Shown: positions 19,401 to 31,400 of the stretch, in pieces | Position numbering within the stretch: position 1 is the stretch's first letter | Layout of the letters: every line of letters starts with the position of its first letter | Source: Watersipora subatra | Lineage: Eukaryota > Bryozoa > Gymnolaemata > Cheilostomatida > Watersiporidae | Assembly (NCBI RefSeq): GCF_963576615.1 | Contig: NC_088709.1 | Span: 21,593,243 to 21,657,242, forward strand | Direction: 5' to 3' | Length of the DNA: 64,000 nucleotides | Notes under the pieces: generated by a model | The model's database searches: none | Told to the model about the DNA's origin: nothing | Seen by the model: the letters and a program-made list of their open reading frames with translations, nothing else | Position numbers and translations under genes: made by a program

Positions 19401-22400
19401 CCCACCCTCAGAAGCCAAGGACGAAACGTACGTCTGGCCAAAGCCGTCTCGGCCTTCCAAAAAAGGCCCCCAGAGGACGAGCAAAGCCAGACGGACTCAC
19501 GGAGACGAATCATGGAAGCCGCATAATAGCAGCTATTTCTTGCCAGGTCGCATCGGAGGTCAGCCCGACCAATTCCTCGTGGACACCGGATGCACCTCTA
19601 ATTTGTTGGGACGACATGTCTTTGAGCGGTTACCTAAAGATGTCAAAAGCAAATTGGAGGTCCGGGAGGACTATGGACAAATGGCAGATGGTACCCGGCT
19701 GCAGTTCCACGGACTCATCACTCTCCCGGTCAGAGTCAGGAGTGTCCAGGTTACTGTGTCTCTCGTGGTATGTGCCCTGAAGGAGGACGCCATCCTGGGC
19801 ATGCCCTTCTTGGTCGACCACCACTGCGAGATGAACTTTCAGCAACCCACGTTGGTGTTAAATGGACAGAAGTTGACTTGCACTGACCGAGAGGGTCGAC
19901 CTCTGACAAGCAGCGTTCAAATAATGCGAGCCACAACGCTTCCCCCTCGAACCGAGGTCCTGATTGCCGGACGTCTCACGTCCTCCTCCTATCAGCCAGT
20001 CGGGTTAATTGAGGGAACGAAAAACGGATACATGGTGGCCGCCAGCCTACACCAACCCGGTGAGAAGGGGAGAGTGGCCATCCGTTGTATGAACCCCACC
20101 GACCATCCCGTCAGCGTGACGGCAGGAACGGTCGTGGGGCAATACACTGGGGTTGGGCCGGACGAAATAGGGGCCCCCTGGACAGCGAAGGGAGAAGCCG
20201 AGATTTCCAAAGAAACTCCCCCTCCTGTCTCCAACGTACCTCCCCACATGCTAGACATGCTCCAACAGGCGGCACCACATTGCTCGTCCCCTACCGAGCA
20301 CCGAAGGATGGAAGACCTTTTGACCCGTTATGCGGATGTATTCAGCCAAGGGAGTGAAGACATGGGGCGTACCACCCTGGTACAACACGAGATCCCCCTC
20401 CTCCCAGAGGCACAACCCATCCGTCAACACCCGTACCGTGTAGGACACGAGAAGGAAGCCGAAATCGAACGACAGGTTTCGGCCCTGGAAAAGCAAGGCA
20501 TGATTGAGCCCGCTCACGGGGCCTGGAGCTCTCCGGTGGTCTTGGTGAGGAAGAAGGACGGGGCGTGGCGATTGTGTGTAGACTATAGGAAACTTAATAG
20601 TGTCACTCGCCAGGACGCCTACCCCCTCCCCCGGATTGATGAGAGCTTGGACGCCTTGTCTGGCAGTAGGTTCTTCAGTACCTTGGACATGATGAGCGGA
20701 TACTGGCAGGTACCCCTCTCCGCCGAAGCCCAGGAGCGGTCGGCGTTCGCCACACGCAGTGGGTTGTGGAGGTGGAAGGTGCTCCCCTTTGGACTGACCT
20801 CCGCCCCAGCTACCTTCCAGCGGCTGATGGAACGTGTCCTCCAAGGGCTACACTGGAAAACCTTGCTGCTGTACCTCGATGACATCATCGTCATGTCAGC
20901 CGACTTCTCTAGTCATGTCACTAGGCTTGCCGAGGTGTTAGAGCGATTGAGACAGGCCGGGCTGAAGTTAAAGCCCTCTAAATGCAGTTTGTTCCAGACC
21001 CAAGTCAAGTACCTGGGCCACATAGTCAGCAACACGGGGATGGCTACCGATCCTGAGAAGATTCAGGCCATAAGTGGATGGGCAGCACCCCAGGACGTGA
21101 CGCAGCTAAGGTCATACTTGGGTACCACTGGGTACTATCACAGATACGTGCCGGACTACGCCTCGATCGCCAAACCTCTCACCTTGTTGACCAGCGAAGG
21201 GGTCCCCTGGAAATGGGGAGAAGAGGAACAGGAAGCTTTCCTTAGGCTCAAATGGTCGCTGACACACGCTCCAGTACTGGCATATCCCGACCCCTCCTTG
21301 CCCTACGTGCTAGATACCGATGCTAGTAACGTAGGGACTGGGGCTGTGTTATCCCAGGTCCAGCAGGGCACGGAGCGACCCATAGCCTACTATAGCAAGA
21401 CCCTCTCCTCCGCCGAACGCAATTACTGCGTAACCAGAAGGGAGTTGTTGGCAGTGGTACAGGCTGTCCGGCATTTCCGGCCCTACCTATATGGCAGAGA
21501 GTTTACCATCCGAACCGATCATGCCTCCTTGGTTTGGTTGCACCGGAGGAAGGAACCCTCTTGCCAGGTGGCCCGGTGGCTGGAGAGCCTGGCCGAGCAC
21601 AAGTACCGAATTATCCATCGAAAAGGCGATAAACACGGGAACGCCGATGGATTGAGTCGACGACAGTGCGTCGACTGCCGGCAGTGTGCTGCTATTGAGA
21701 GGCGGGATCAAGGGCCAACGAGGTCACAGGTATGCGACTCTCTAGTAACCCCAGGAACGAATTGGGAAACTGCTGTGCCAGGGGACCAAGTTCCGATACA
21801 GCCGTCAAGAGGCACAGGAACATCCAGTCCCAACCTCCGCCAGTTGGATGAGGATGAATGGCCTCGACTACCTGGCAGCGGACCTGTTTTAGGGCACGGC
21901 CTCCCGACTCCCACACCAACCAGTCCAGTCCCAGTACGGCTGCCGGGCGGTGCAGGGTCACCCGGAGTGTCGGACCACTCTCCCAGAAGGCCTCAGGACT
22001 CTCAGTTACAAGCCACCAAGGTAACTAGCGAAACCAAAATTGTTGAGGGAACTGGTGAAAGTGTAGTCCAAAAGGTTCCAGAACAATTGACGGTGGTACA
22101 AACTCCGCTGGATGAAGTACGGGCACTACAACAGAGAGCCGCTACCGACCTAGGGGTCATTTACCAGGCCGTCAGGAACCGGAGAGGAGTGGAAGAGGCC
22201 GTGCTGCAGGTAGGCAGCCCCGAGCTGCAGCGACTGGCCCGGATGTTCCACCAGCTCCAGCTCGACGAGTCGGGCGTGTTGACCCTCCATCTCACCCAGA
22301 ATGGGCGAGAAAAGGTGGTGGTGGTATGCCCGAAAACGCTGAGACAGGAAATCCTGTGGAAAGCCCACGAGCAAACACACTGCGGGGTGGAGAAGACCTT

Positions 22401-25400
22401 GAAACGCGTCCAATTGGACTGGTATTGGCCGGGTATGGCCGGAGATATCCGGAGAGCAGTCCTCTCTTGCGAAGTTTGCCAGAGGGCCAAAACAGGAAAG
22501 GGCCGGACCTCCGGGAACAGACAACGGCTGTACGCCGGGAGGCCATGGCAACGCCTAGCCGTAGACTTGGTGGGACCCCTGCCTCAGACCCCTCGAGGAA
22601 ATAGCTGGGTGTTGGTGCTCACTGATCATTTCACTAGGTGGTCAGATGCTTTAGCCATCCCCGACGCTACGGCCCCAACGGTAGCCCAGATCCTAGACGA
22701 GAGGATATTTAGTTACTTCGGGCTACCCGAGGTTATCCATACCGACCAGGGGAGCCAATTCGAGTCCTCGTTATTCCAAGAGCTATGCGACTTGTGGGGA
22801 GTCGATAAATCTAGGACCACCCCATACCACCCCGAAGGGAATGGGGTGGTTGAGAGAAACAATCGTGTGTTGGGTGACTCCCTACGAGCTCTCTTGCTGG
22901 GCAGAGGACAGGAAGATTGGGACCAGTTACTGCCACAAATCATGCGGACGCTGCGAGGGTTACCACACTCCGCCACTAAAGAAACACCCAACTATCTGAT
23001 GTTGGGTCGGGAACTACGTCTTCCTGACCAGTTGCTGTATGGGAACAGGCTGGAATCATTCGCAAGCGTACACGAGTATGTTCAGACTGTCCACGACCGG
23101 TTGGTACAAGCCCACACTCTCCTCCGAGATAGGCAAAAAGAAATTGTGTCAACTGATGCGAGAGAGCCTCCGCTATTCAACGAGGGTGACCTCGTGTGGT
23201 TGCTAAGCAAGCGGCGGAGAAGAGGGGAAAACCCGAAGCTGGCAGCCAAGTACTTGGGGCCCTATCGCGTGTTAAGGAGTCACGAAAACCATACTTACGA
23301 AATAGAGAGGTATGGACAGCGATCTATCCAAGCGGAGGGAAGGTTAAGACTCTGTCGCCCCAGTCCGGTGCAACAAGGACGAGCCCCAGTTGAAGTCGAG
23401 CCTGCTCGCCGTCCCAACATGAGGGGTCAACCCAGAAGGCGAATCGCACGAGGAAACGATAATCCAGAAGTCGCTATTCCAGAGCCGCCCCTGCCTGGCC
23501 AACTGACGGAGTTGCGAATACCTCGGTCGCCAGGAAGGCCAGAAGCACTTCGATTCCCCAGGGGAGATTCCTTGGTCCCCCCAGGGGAACACAATCCTAC
23601 CTCGACGATTGACCCCGACCCTGGCGGCGAGTTGATACCCGAGGAGGAAAGAGCCACGGAAAATACGGGAGCCCAGGCTAGTGATACCGGGGCTGGGGAC
23701 GCATCACGGCCCCAACGAATCAGGAGGCCTCCCGCGTATTTGGCCGATTACGACACTAGCACCGTCCAATCGGGAGAAGCCCTCGGAGTGCAAGGTCAGA
23801 AGGCGGCCATTTTGGGCCCCAGACAGAACGCGCTCATTACTTGTTACCAACTCGAGGCGCACACACCTATATCTTTTCTCAACATGGAAGTCACTAAAGA
23901 AACCGTGAAGAAGGCTGCACCGATCCTCGGAGCTTTACCCCTATTGCCCGAAGTAAAGATCATGCCACTGGAGCTCCACCCAGCGCCGGGTGAAACCCTG
24001 GATGACTCGGAGACGGATTCGTTGAAGGATAATCACGCTCCACACCTCCCACTACCGACCAAATGGATCGCGGAGGAGACAGCTAAGATGATCTCGAAAC
24101 TATGTCGAGAGAAGGGTACTAGCTGTCCATTATGCCAACAACTACTCTCTACCCCTCGACGGCGCAGAATTCACATAGCCCAACATTTTACACGCTTCTT
24201 CTGCAAATGTGGGAGAAACTCCACATCGAGAGATACCATTGCAAAACATCAGGCTCGGATTAAAGATGCCGAGGTACGGAAGGCTCACGGTGGAAAAGGA
24301 ATTACTATATACGAAGTCGACCGAAATAGCTACCCGGCATGGAGCAAAAAGGTACAATTAAATAATCCTCCAGCCTTCGAAAAGCCCACACCCTACGGGC
24401 CAATTAAAACCAAGCCGCCTACGCGAAGAGGGCCCCAGGCACCTCTCCCCTCTCCCCCGAAGAAGAAGTGGTGCAGTCCGCCCAAGCTGGAACGACCGGT
24501 CCCAGCTCCTAGAAGATTGACGACAATAGGCAGCATCCAGAGCCGGCTGGGGGATGTACGACCCCGGGTCACAGTGGACGCTTTGCGAGAGGAGGCCTCC
24601 AACCTCCGACGGGCGGCTCGTCGTCTGGAGGACCTGGCGAATCGCATGTCGACCTCCTAGACGACACGGTCGACATGGTTTATCAGTATTTCTCTTGGTA
24701 CGTTTAGTAATTGGCGTCTCTCATATTATTATACTTCCTTATTTTTTTTTGTTGTTGTAGATAGTTGGTGTTTTCCTATATTTCTTGTATCTTTTTTTTT
24801 CTTTTCTTGTGATTTTTGTTTATATATAGCCGGTAGTCGTCTATAGGGGCGGCGTGTGTGATGGAAACATGCATTACCATCTCCTTTTCTTTATATCATT
24901 TGGAGTTGTATTCTCTTTTTTCATTTATGTAACCACGCCCTTAAAGGAGGCTGGCCTTTGCTACCTTATTTGCATATTCAGCTGTATTTAAGGCAGAGCC
25001 TCGGCTCATTTACGTTGTTCAATACATGCTTTGCATTTGGACCCACACTCTTCTGTTACCTTGCGCAATAACAGAATCACACTGAGCACTTATTTACTCC
25101 GAGCCCCAGTCTACGGACTGTGCTTTGGGAGTAGAGTATAGAAACACTGTCGACCCCGGTCGACCTCAGGTCGACCTTGTCGAACGAGCATAATATCACT
25201 CAGGGAGCAATTCCCCGTGTAAGGTGGTTGTAGTAGACCGGTGGTGTAAGCCGACCTAGTCGCCTCCGCGTGTTGGTCAACGGGCAACACTTACACGGCC
25301 CCTGTGGAGAGTGAATGCAGACCGGTAGAGTAAGCCGACCCAGGTCGCCTCTACGTGTTGGTCGCAGGATCCAACACAACTGCCTGTGTGAGCCCATCAC

Positions 25401-28400
25401 TGTAGTACTGCCTGTGTGAGTCCATTACTGTAGTGCTGCCTGTGAGAATCGATCACTGTCGTACTGCCTGTGTGAGTTCGTCACTGTAGTACTGCATGTG
25501 AGAGTCGATCACTGTAGTACTGCCTGTGTGAGTCCGTCACTGTAGTACTGCCTGTGATAGTCCATCACTGTAGTACTGCCTGTGTGAGTCCATCACTGTA
25601 GTACTGCATGTATGAGTCCATCACTGTAGTACTGCCTGTGAGAGTCCATCACTATAGTACTGCCTGTGTGAGTCCGTTACGGTGGTACTGCCTGTGTGAG
25701 TCTGTCACTATAGTACTGCCTGTGAGAGTCCATCACTTTTGTACTGCCTGTGTGAGCCCATCACTGTAGTACTGCCTGTGTGAGTCCGTTACTGTGGTAC
25801 TGCCCGTGTGAGTCTGTCACTATAGTACTGCCTGTGAGAGCCCATCACTTTTGTACTGCCTGTGTGAGTCCATCACTGTAGTACTGCCTGTGTGAGTCCA
25901 TCACTGTAGTACTGCCTGTGTGAGTCCGTTACGGTGGTACTGCCCGTGTGAGTCTGTCACTATAGTACTGCCTGTGAGAGTCCATCACTGTAGTACTGCC
26001 TGTGAGAGTCCATCACTGTAGTACTGCTTGTGTGAGTTCGTTACAGTGGTAATCCTCGTGCAAATCTAAAAATGATTCAACTTACTGCCTGTACATTGGT
26101 GCATGGGATTCAACTTACTGCCTGTACATTGGTGCATGGGATTCAACTTACTGCCTGTACATTGGTGCATGGGATTCAACTTACTGCCTGTACATTGGTG
26201 CATGGGATTCAACTTACTGCCTGTACATTGGTGCATGGGATTCAACTTACTGCCTGTACATTGGTGCATGGGACTCAACTTACTGCCTGTACATTGGTGC
26301 ATGGGACTCAACTTACTGCCTATACATTGGTGCATGGGACTTGCATTTCTCAATCTCAAAGTATCCACTAGTTGGCCGAGCAACATGATGTCTGTGTCAA
26401 GAACATGACAAATGTTACTAGAATTTTATGTGGTTTCCCTGTTACAGCATCTCGGCAGAGTAGTTATTTCTTTGAGAGTATAACAAAGAATTTTGACAAC
26501 GCTGTGTTACCATATTCATGTAGTTTTGGAGAGCTGCAACTCTTAACAAATCTTGTTTGCTGTCAAAATATTGTACAATAAAACCTTGCAATCTGAGTGT
26601 CACTATACACATACCTAAAGATAGCTTTTAATCTTATGTTACACTAAACTTAATTCTAATTTAATTTTTCTCCGATTGACTCGGCTTTTTGTGCTTCACT
26701 TTTAAATCTTCAAACTGATCGACGAGAAAAACCAAGTGATGCTGTTTTCGTAAGCGACCTCTTGCACACTCGGTCACCTACCGACCGCATCAATAACCAT
26801 CTAATTTATTCATGTCTCAAATTTGTCTCGTATCTCAAAGCATAAATTTGCTCTGGATTTTCCTCCTACCTCAAATTGCTCGTATGTCAAGACTTTTGTA
26901 TCTCAAGGTATCGCTGTGCAAGAGCTTAAGCTATGCTTTTTTAATTTGCCAAAGTTATGCCTTTTGGTTGTGAAATTTCACACAAGCTAAATACTTTGGT
27001 GACCTATTGGGAGGTTTTATTGCTACAGGCTGCCAAGGAAAAGCATCCTGATACACTAGGAAAGGAAAGCTGTAGCAGGCAATTCCTTGATGTTAAGGAA
27101 GCCTATGAAGTGCTTAGTGACCAGGAAAGACGACTCCGATATGACTCCCTAACATATGAACCTCCTACACATACATATGCAAGGTAAAACTGAGATAATA
27201 TGTATACTTTATCAGCCAATATTGAAAGCAGTCGTTGTTAGCAGATATCAACATTTCACAAGTACTTGAAGGGCCAACAAGTGAGTTCTCCCAGTGCCAT
27301 TTGTATAATAGTATTCTGACACATTGTCCTTGGTTCAGGTCAAATTTTCTTTCCATTACATATACTATTGCGGGAGAGACGTCTCTATAGCTTGTGTCCC
27401 ACTGTCCATACGGTCTCCCTTTTTAAAGTGTAGCTTGTGTCCCACTGTCCTTACGGTCTCCTTTTTTAAAGTATAGCTTGTGTCCCACTGTCCTTACGGT
27501 CTCCTTTTTTAAAGTATAGCTTGTGTCCCACTGTCCTTACGGTCTCCTTTTTTAAAGTATAGCTTGTGTCCCACTGTCCTTACGGTCTCCTTTTTAAAGA
27601 CGAACTTACACAAAAATTTAGCAGATTTTGTCGGAAAGTATCGATATTTTTCTATCATTCGTGATTGTCCCACGACCAAACACGAGCGAAGCGATTGGTT
27701 TGGGAGATTTATGATAAATGCACATGTGCACACAACCCCCGAAAAATTATTCGTTAACGGCCGTCACCAAACCCTTGTTACAAAATCTTATCAACAAATT
27801 TAACTATTTTTCTGTAAAGTCTTTTAAGTATAATAATTATACAAAACGCATATAAACCTATTTAAATATGTTACCAAGCCTTTGAAAGGTTACCGCAAAT
27901 TCCTTAAACTAACCCATTTGATCGGATTATACATAAATAGACAGATTTATTTGGTCGATAATCGTTATTAAAACTTGCTAAGCCTCACTTTTATCAAAGT
28001 CAAGACTGGAAATTGAAACGCCGAGCGGCAGAGAATAGAACGATTAAGTCGTGCGCATTTCACGAAACAAATAACGTGCACATTTCACCAGTCTATAGCA
28101 TTGTCGAATTGCCGAAGGTTTCTGTAATTAACGTAGGAGTACTGAAATAATTTCATGGAAGTTTCATTTTTGCCGATTTCAAAGTAAATGACATTTTAGA
28201 CATTCTTGAGTGCTTTGGTATTCTAACTGATGTCCAATGCTGTGTAAGTAAAGAAAATGACGATGATATTTTTTCTAACGGTTCTTATGAGATTATTACA
28301 ATAATTAATTATAAGTTTGGATGACTACAGAACAATCACTACGTAGTACAGATTTTCTAAAAATCTATATAAATATCACAACTTCGTGATATTGTTAGCT

Positions 28401-31400
28401 ATGACGTTTTGAAATGTTAACAAAATTGTGCATTGGTTTTATATTATTACTATATTAATAATAATGGTTATTCTAATAATATCAGTGCATTTTACTTAAA
28501 ATATTAGCCAATATTGCGTTTCTCCTATTGCAGGGGGAGAGATATAAACATATAATATTTTCCTTTCATTATTGCTGTTTGTTGTATATAATAACACCCA
28601 CACCCAGTACATTACAGCTACCATTGCAGTTATCCTATTGCACTGCAGTGTCATTTGACTGCTAATAATGCATTTCTCAACCATCAGTACCCTTTCTTTT
28701 TTTCCAATATCACTTTGGTCGTGGGCTGTATGACAGGGGAATTTCTAGTCTTTTATGTTTGAGATGATCTGAGGCTGAAACATGTTTGTGTTTTAAGAAT
28801 AAAATCGACAAAACTTGATCGCAGTTTAATGCACAAAAGAAAATTACGTGCTGAAATGGTGTCCCTAGCTGCGCAGCTGCCTGTCTCTTTCCTTGATATC
28901 GACTGTTGCATTTATGTTGTAGCATTACGTATCTCTATTCTGCTGATCTCTTTGCCGATGCGCCACTATAGACATTATAATCGCTCTTCCACTGGAATCT
29001 GAGCCTTTTAACAGCAATCAAGTTTTGTCGGTTTTAATTTTGAAACACCCTCTAAGTCAGATCACTTCAAACATCCAAAATAATCACAACGGATAGAAAA
29101 GTACTGATATTTTCTGATAAAGTCTACTATGGGTATGATGTTAGCGTCTTTTCCTTCTAAGATTACATGTACATGGCCAAATGTTTTGGGAATCTTACGC
29201 TTCTATGTGAGTTCATAAACATATGCTAATCAAGACAAGTTGAAGCGTGTCATGATCTCAGGCTAGGCCAATGTGTCACCAGAGGCTAACTCATCATATA
29301 TTGTTAGCAACTGTTCACCTTCTGTTTCCTGTTGATATTTACTATGATAACAACACTATTACATGAGACTCAAGCATGTTCATACATGAGTCACAATCAT
29401 CTTGAAGTCACTCATCTGCAAAATTCCGGTTTATTCTGGTATTTTAAATTAAAATATAACTTTATAAATATTAATTGATGAAATTAGAATTACAGCCTCG
29501 AGTTGTTTTCTCTGTCTATTATATACAAGGTTTTGCATTTGCTGCCACTTAGCTCTACGTAGTCAGCCTGCAGTATCGGTGGGTTTTGGATAATAGCTAT
29601 GTCGATTTCATTATTTCTAAAACTTGCCCATCAACTCATGCTCTCGTTCAGCTTAAAAAGATATGCATAAAACCAAAATGCCCTTCGCTCTTGTGTCAGA
29701 ATCATATATTGTTCATTCTGTCTTATGCTGCTCTAAGGTATCCTTTTGTATCGAACACTGATAAAAAAAATTAAAGTGCTTTTAAAAATTTAATGGTTAT
29801 TCTTACCTGATATAGACTGTTATGATCCACAGTTAAATGCCCTTAATACTGATGAACTGCGTTATTAGATATTCGCTGCCTAAAATACTCAGATAGTATT
29901 TTCAATCTGCCTGACCATCCATTCCATTCCTACTTTCCCAAAAAATCTACAACACCTTGTACATGTACCAAACAGTGATGTACTGCCAATCCATATTATA
30001 GAACGTTATGTGAAAACATGCTTTTTCTTCCATTACGCATACTTTTACTTTATTATTCTTTATTTTGTTTTTGCTTGATGGTCTGATTCTCTTCGAATAG
30101 AATTGACTGGTGATAGCAAAGTTCATATTTATCTATTTATACTCAAATATTATTTTGTTACACTTGATAGGCATTCGTCTTCTCCTCTTTATTGGGATGC
30201 AAAAACGAGTCAGTTTGTGAATGAAGAAACTGATGCAAGGTGAGCTTTTGACTGGATGTTTAAGCAACCTTTTACATAGACTTACATAGACTTGATGGCT
30301 TCATAAGACGTCAAGTTTTGATCACAACTGATTTGACCAGATAACATGCGTTGTAATGAGCCATACCTCTATGATGTAGTTAATCATAGAGTTAATCATC
30401 TAGTTGTAATGAGCCATACCTCTATGATGTAGTTAATCATAGAGTTAATCATCTAGTTGTAATGAGCCATACCTCTATGATGTAGTTAATCATAGAGTTA
30501 ATCATCTAGTTGTAATGAGCCATACCTCTATGATGTAATTAATCATAGAGTTAATCATCTAGTTGTAATGAGCCATACCTCTATGATGTAATTAATCATA
30601 GAGTTAATCATCTAGTTGTAATGAGCCATACCTCTATGATGTAGTTAATCATAGAGTTAATCATCTAGTTGTAATGAGCCATACCTCTATGATGTAGTTA
30701 ATCATAGAGTTAATCATCTAGTTGTAATGAGCCATACCTCTATGATGTAGTTAATCATAGAGTTAATCATCTAGTTGTAATGAGCCATACCTCTATGATG
30801 TAGTTAATCATAGAGTTAATCATCTAGTTGTAATGAGCCATACCTCTATGATGTAATTAATCATAGAGTTAATCATCTAGTTGTAATGAGCCATACCTCT
30901 ATGATGTAATTAATCATAGAGTTAATCATCTAGTTGTAATGAGCCATACCTCTATGATGTAATTAATCATAGAGTTAATCATCTAGTTGTAATGAGCCAT
31001 ACCTCTATGATGTAGTTAATCATAGAGTTAATCATCTAGTTGTAATGAGCCATACCTCTATGATGTAGTTAATCATAGAGTTAATCATCTAGTTGTAATG
31101 AGCCATACCTCTATGATGTAGTTAATCATAGAGTTAATCATAGAGTTGTAATGAGCCATACCTCTATGATGTAGTTAATCATAGAGTTAATCATCTAGTT
31201 GTAATGAGCCATACCTCTATGATGTAATTAATCATAGAGTTAATCATCTAGTTGTAATGAGCCATACATCTATGATGTAGTTAATCATCCTTCTAATGTA
31301 CCGTAATGAGCCATACCTCTATGATGTAGTTAATCATCCTTCTAATATACCCTAGGACACTTATGTATTCGCGGCATCTAACTTTCGCGTTTTCGCGGTG

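Larger units (their letters stand above)
17776..25378 (+). mobile_element. complete Ty3/gypsy LTR retrotransposon
   Basis: A 7.6-kb element with 522-bp LTRs at both ends, a gag region, and a single pol frame in the order protease, reverse transcriptase, RNase H, integrase, which is the Ty3/gypsy order. It has no env. LTRs begin TGTGATGG and end CCAACACA. The 4-base ACTG precedes the left LTR and follows the right one. I see one difference between the LTRs (T at 18,188, C at 25,269), so the insertion is recent. It sits in sense orientation in intron 1 of J-protein gene 2 and interrupts a 28-bp minisatellite. Its GC content is clearly higher than its surroundings. Confidence 0.95.

Noticed and set aside
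20251-22551. Long open frames antisense to pol (for example 20,251-20,844 and 22,150-22,551)
   Set aside because: They are shadows of the GC-rich pol coding sequence with no domain of their own.
17776-25378. An endogenous retrovirus with env
   Set aside because: No separate env frame follows integrase; the C-terminal extension is continuous with pol and has no signal peptide or membrane segment.
26066-26408. Frames of about 100 codons on both strands with repeating peptides
   Set aside because: They exist only because the 33-bp repeat is a multiple of three; the frames end with the array.
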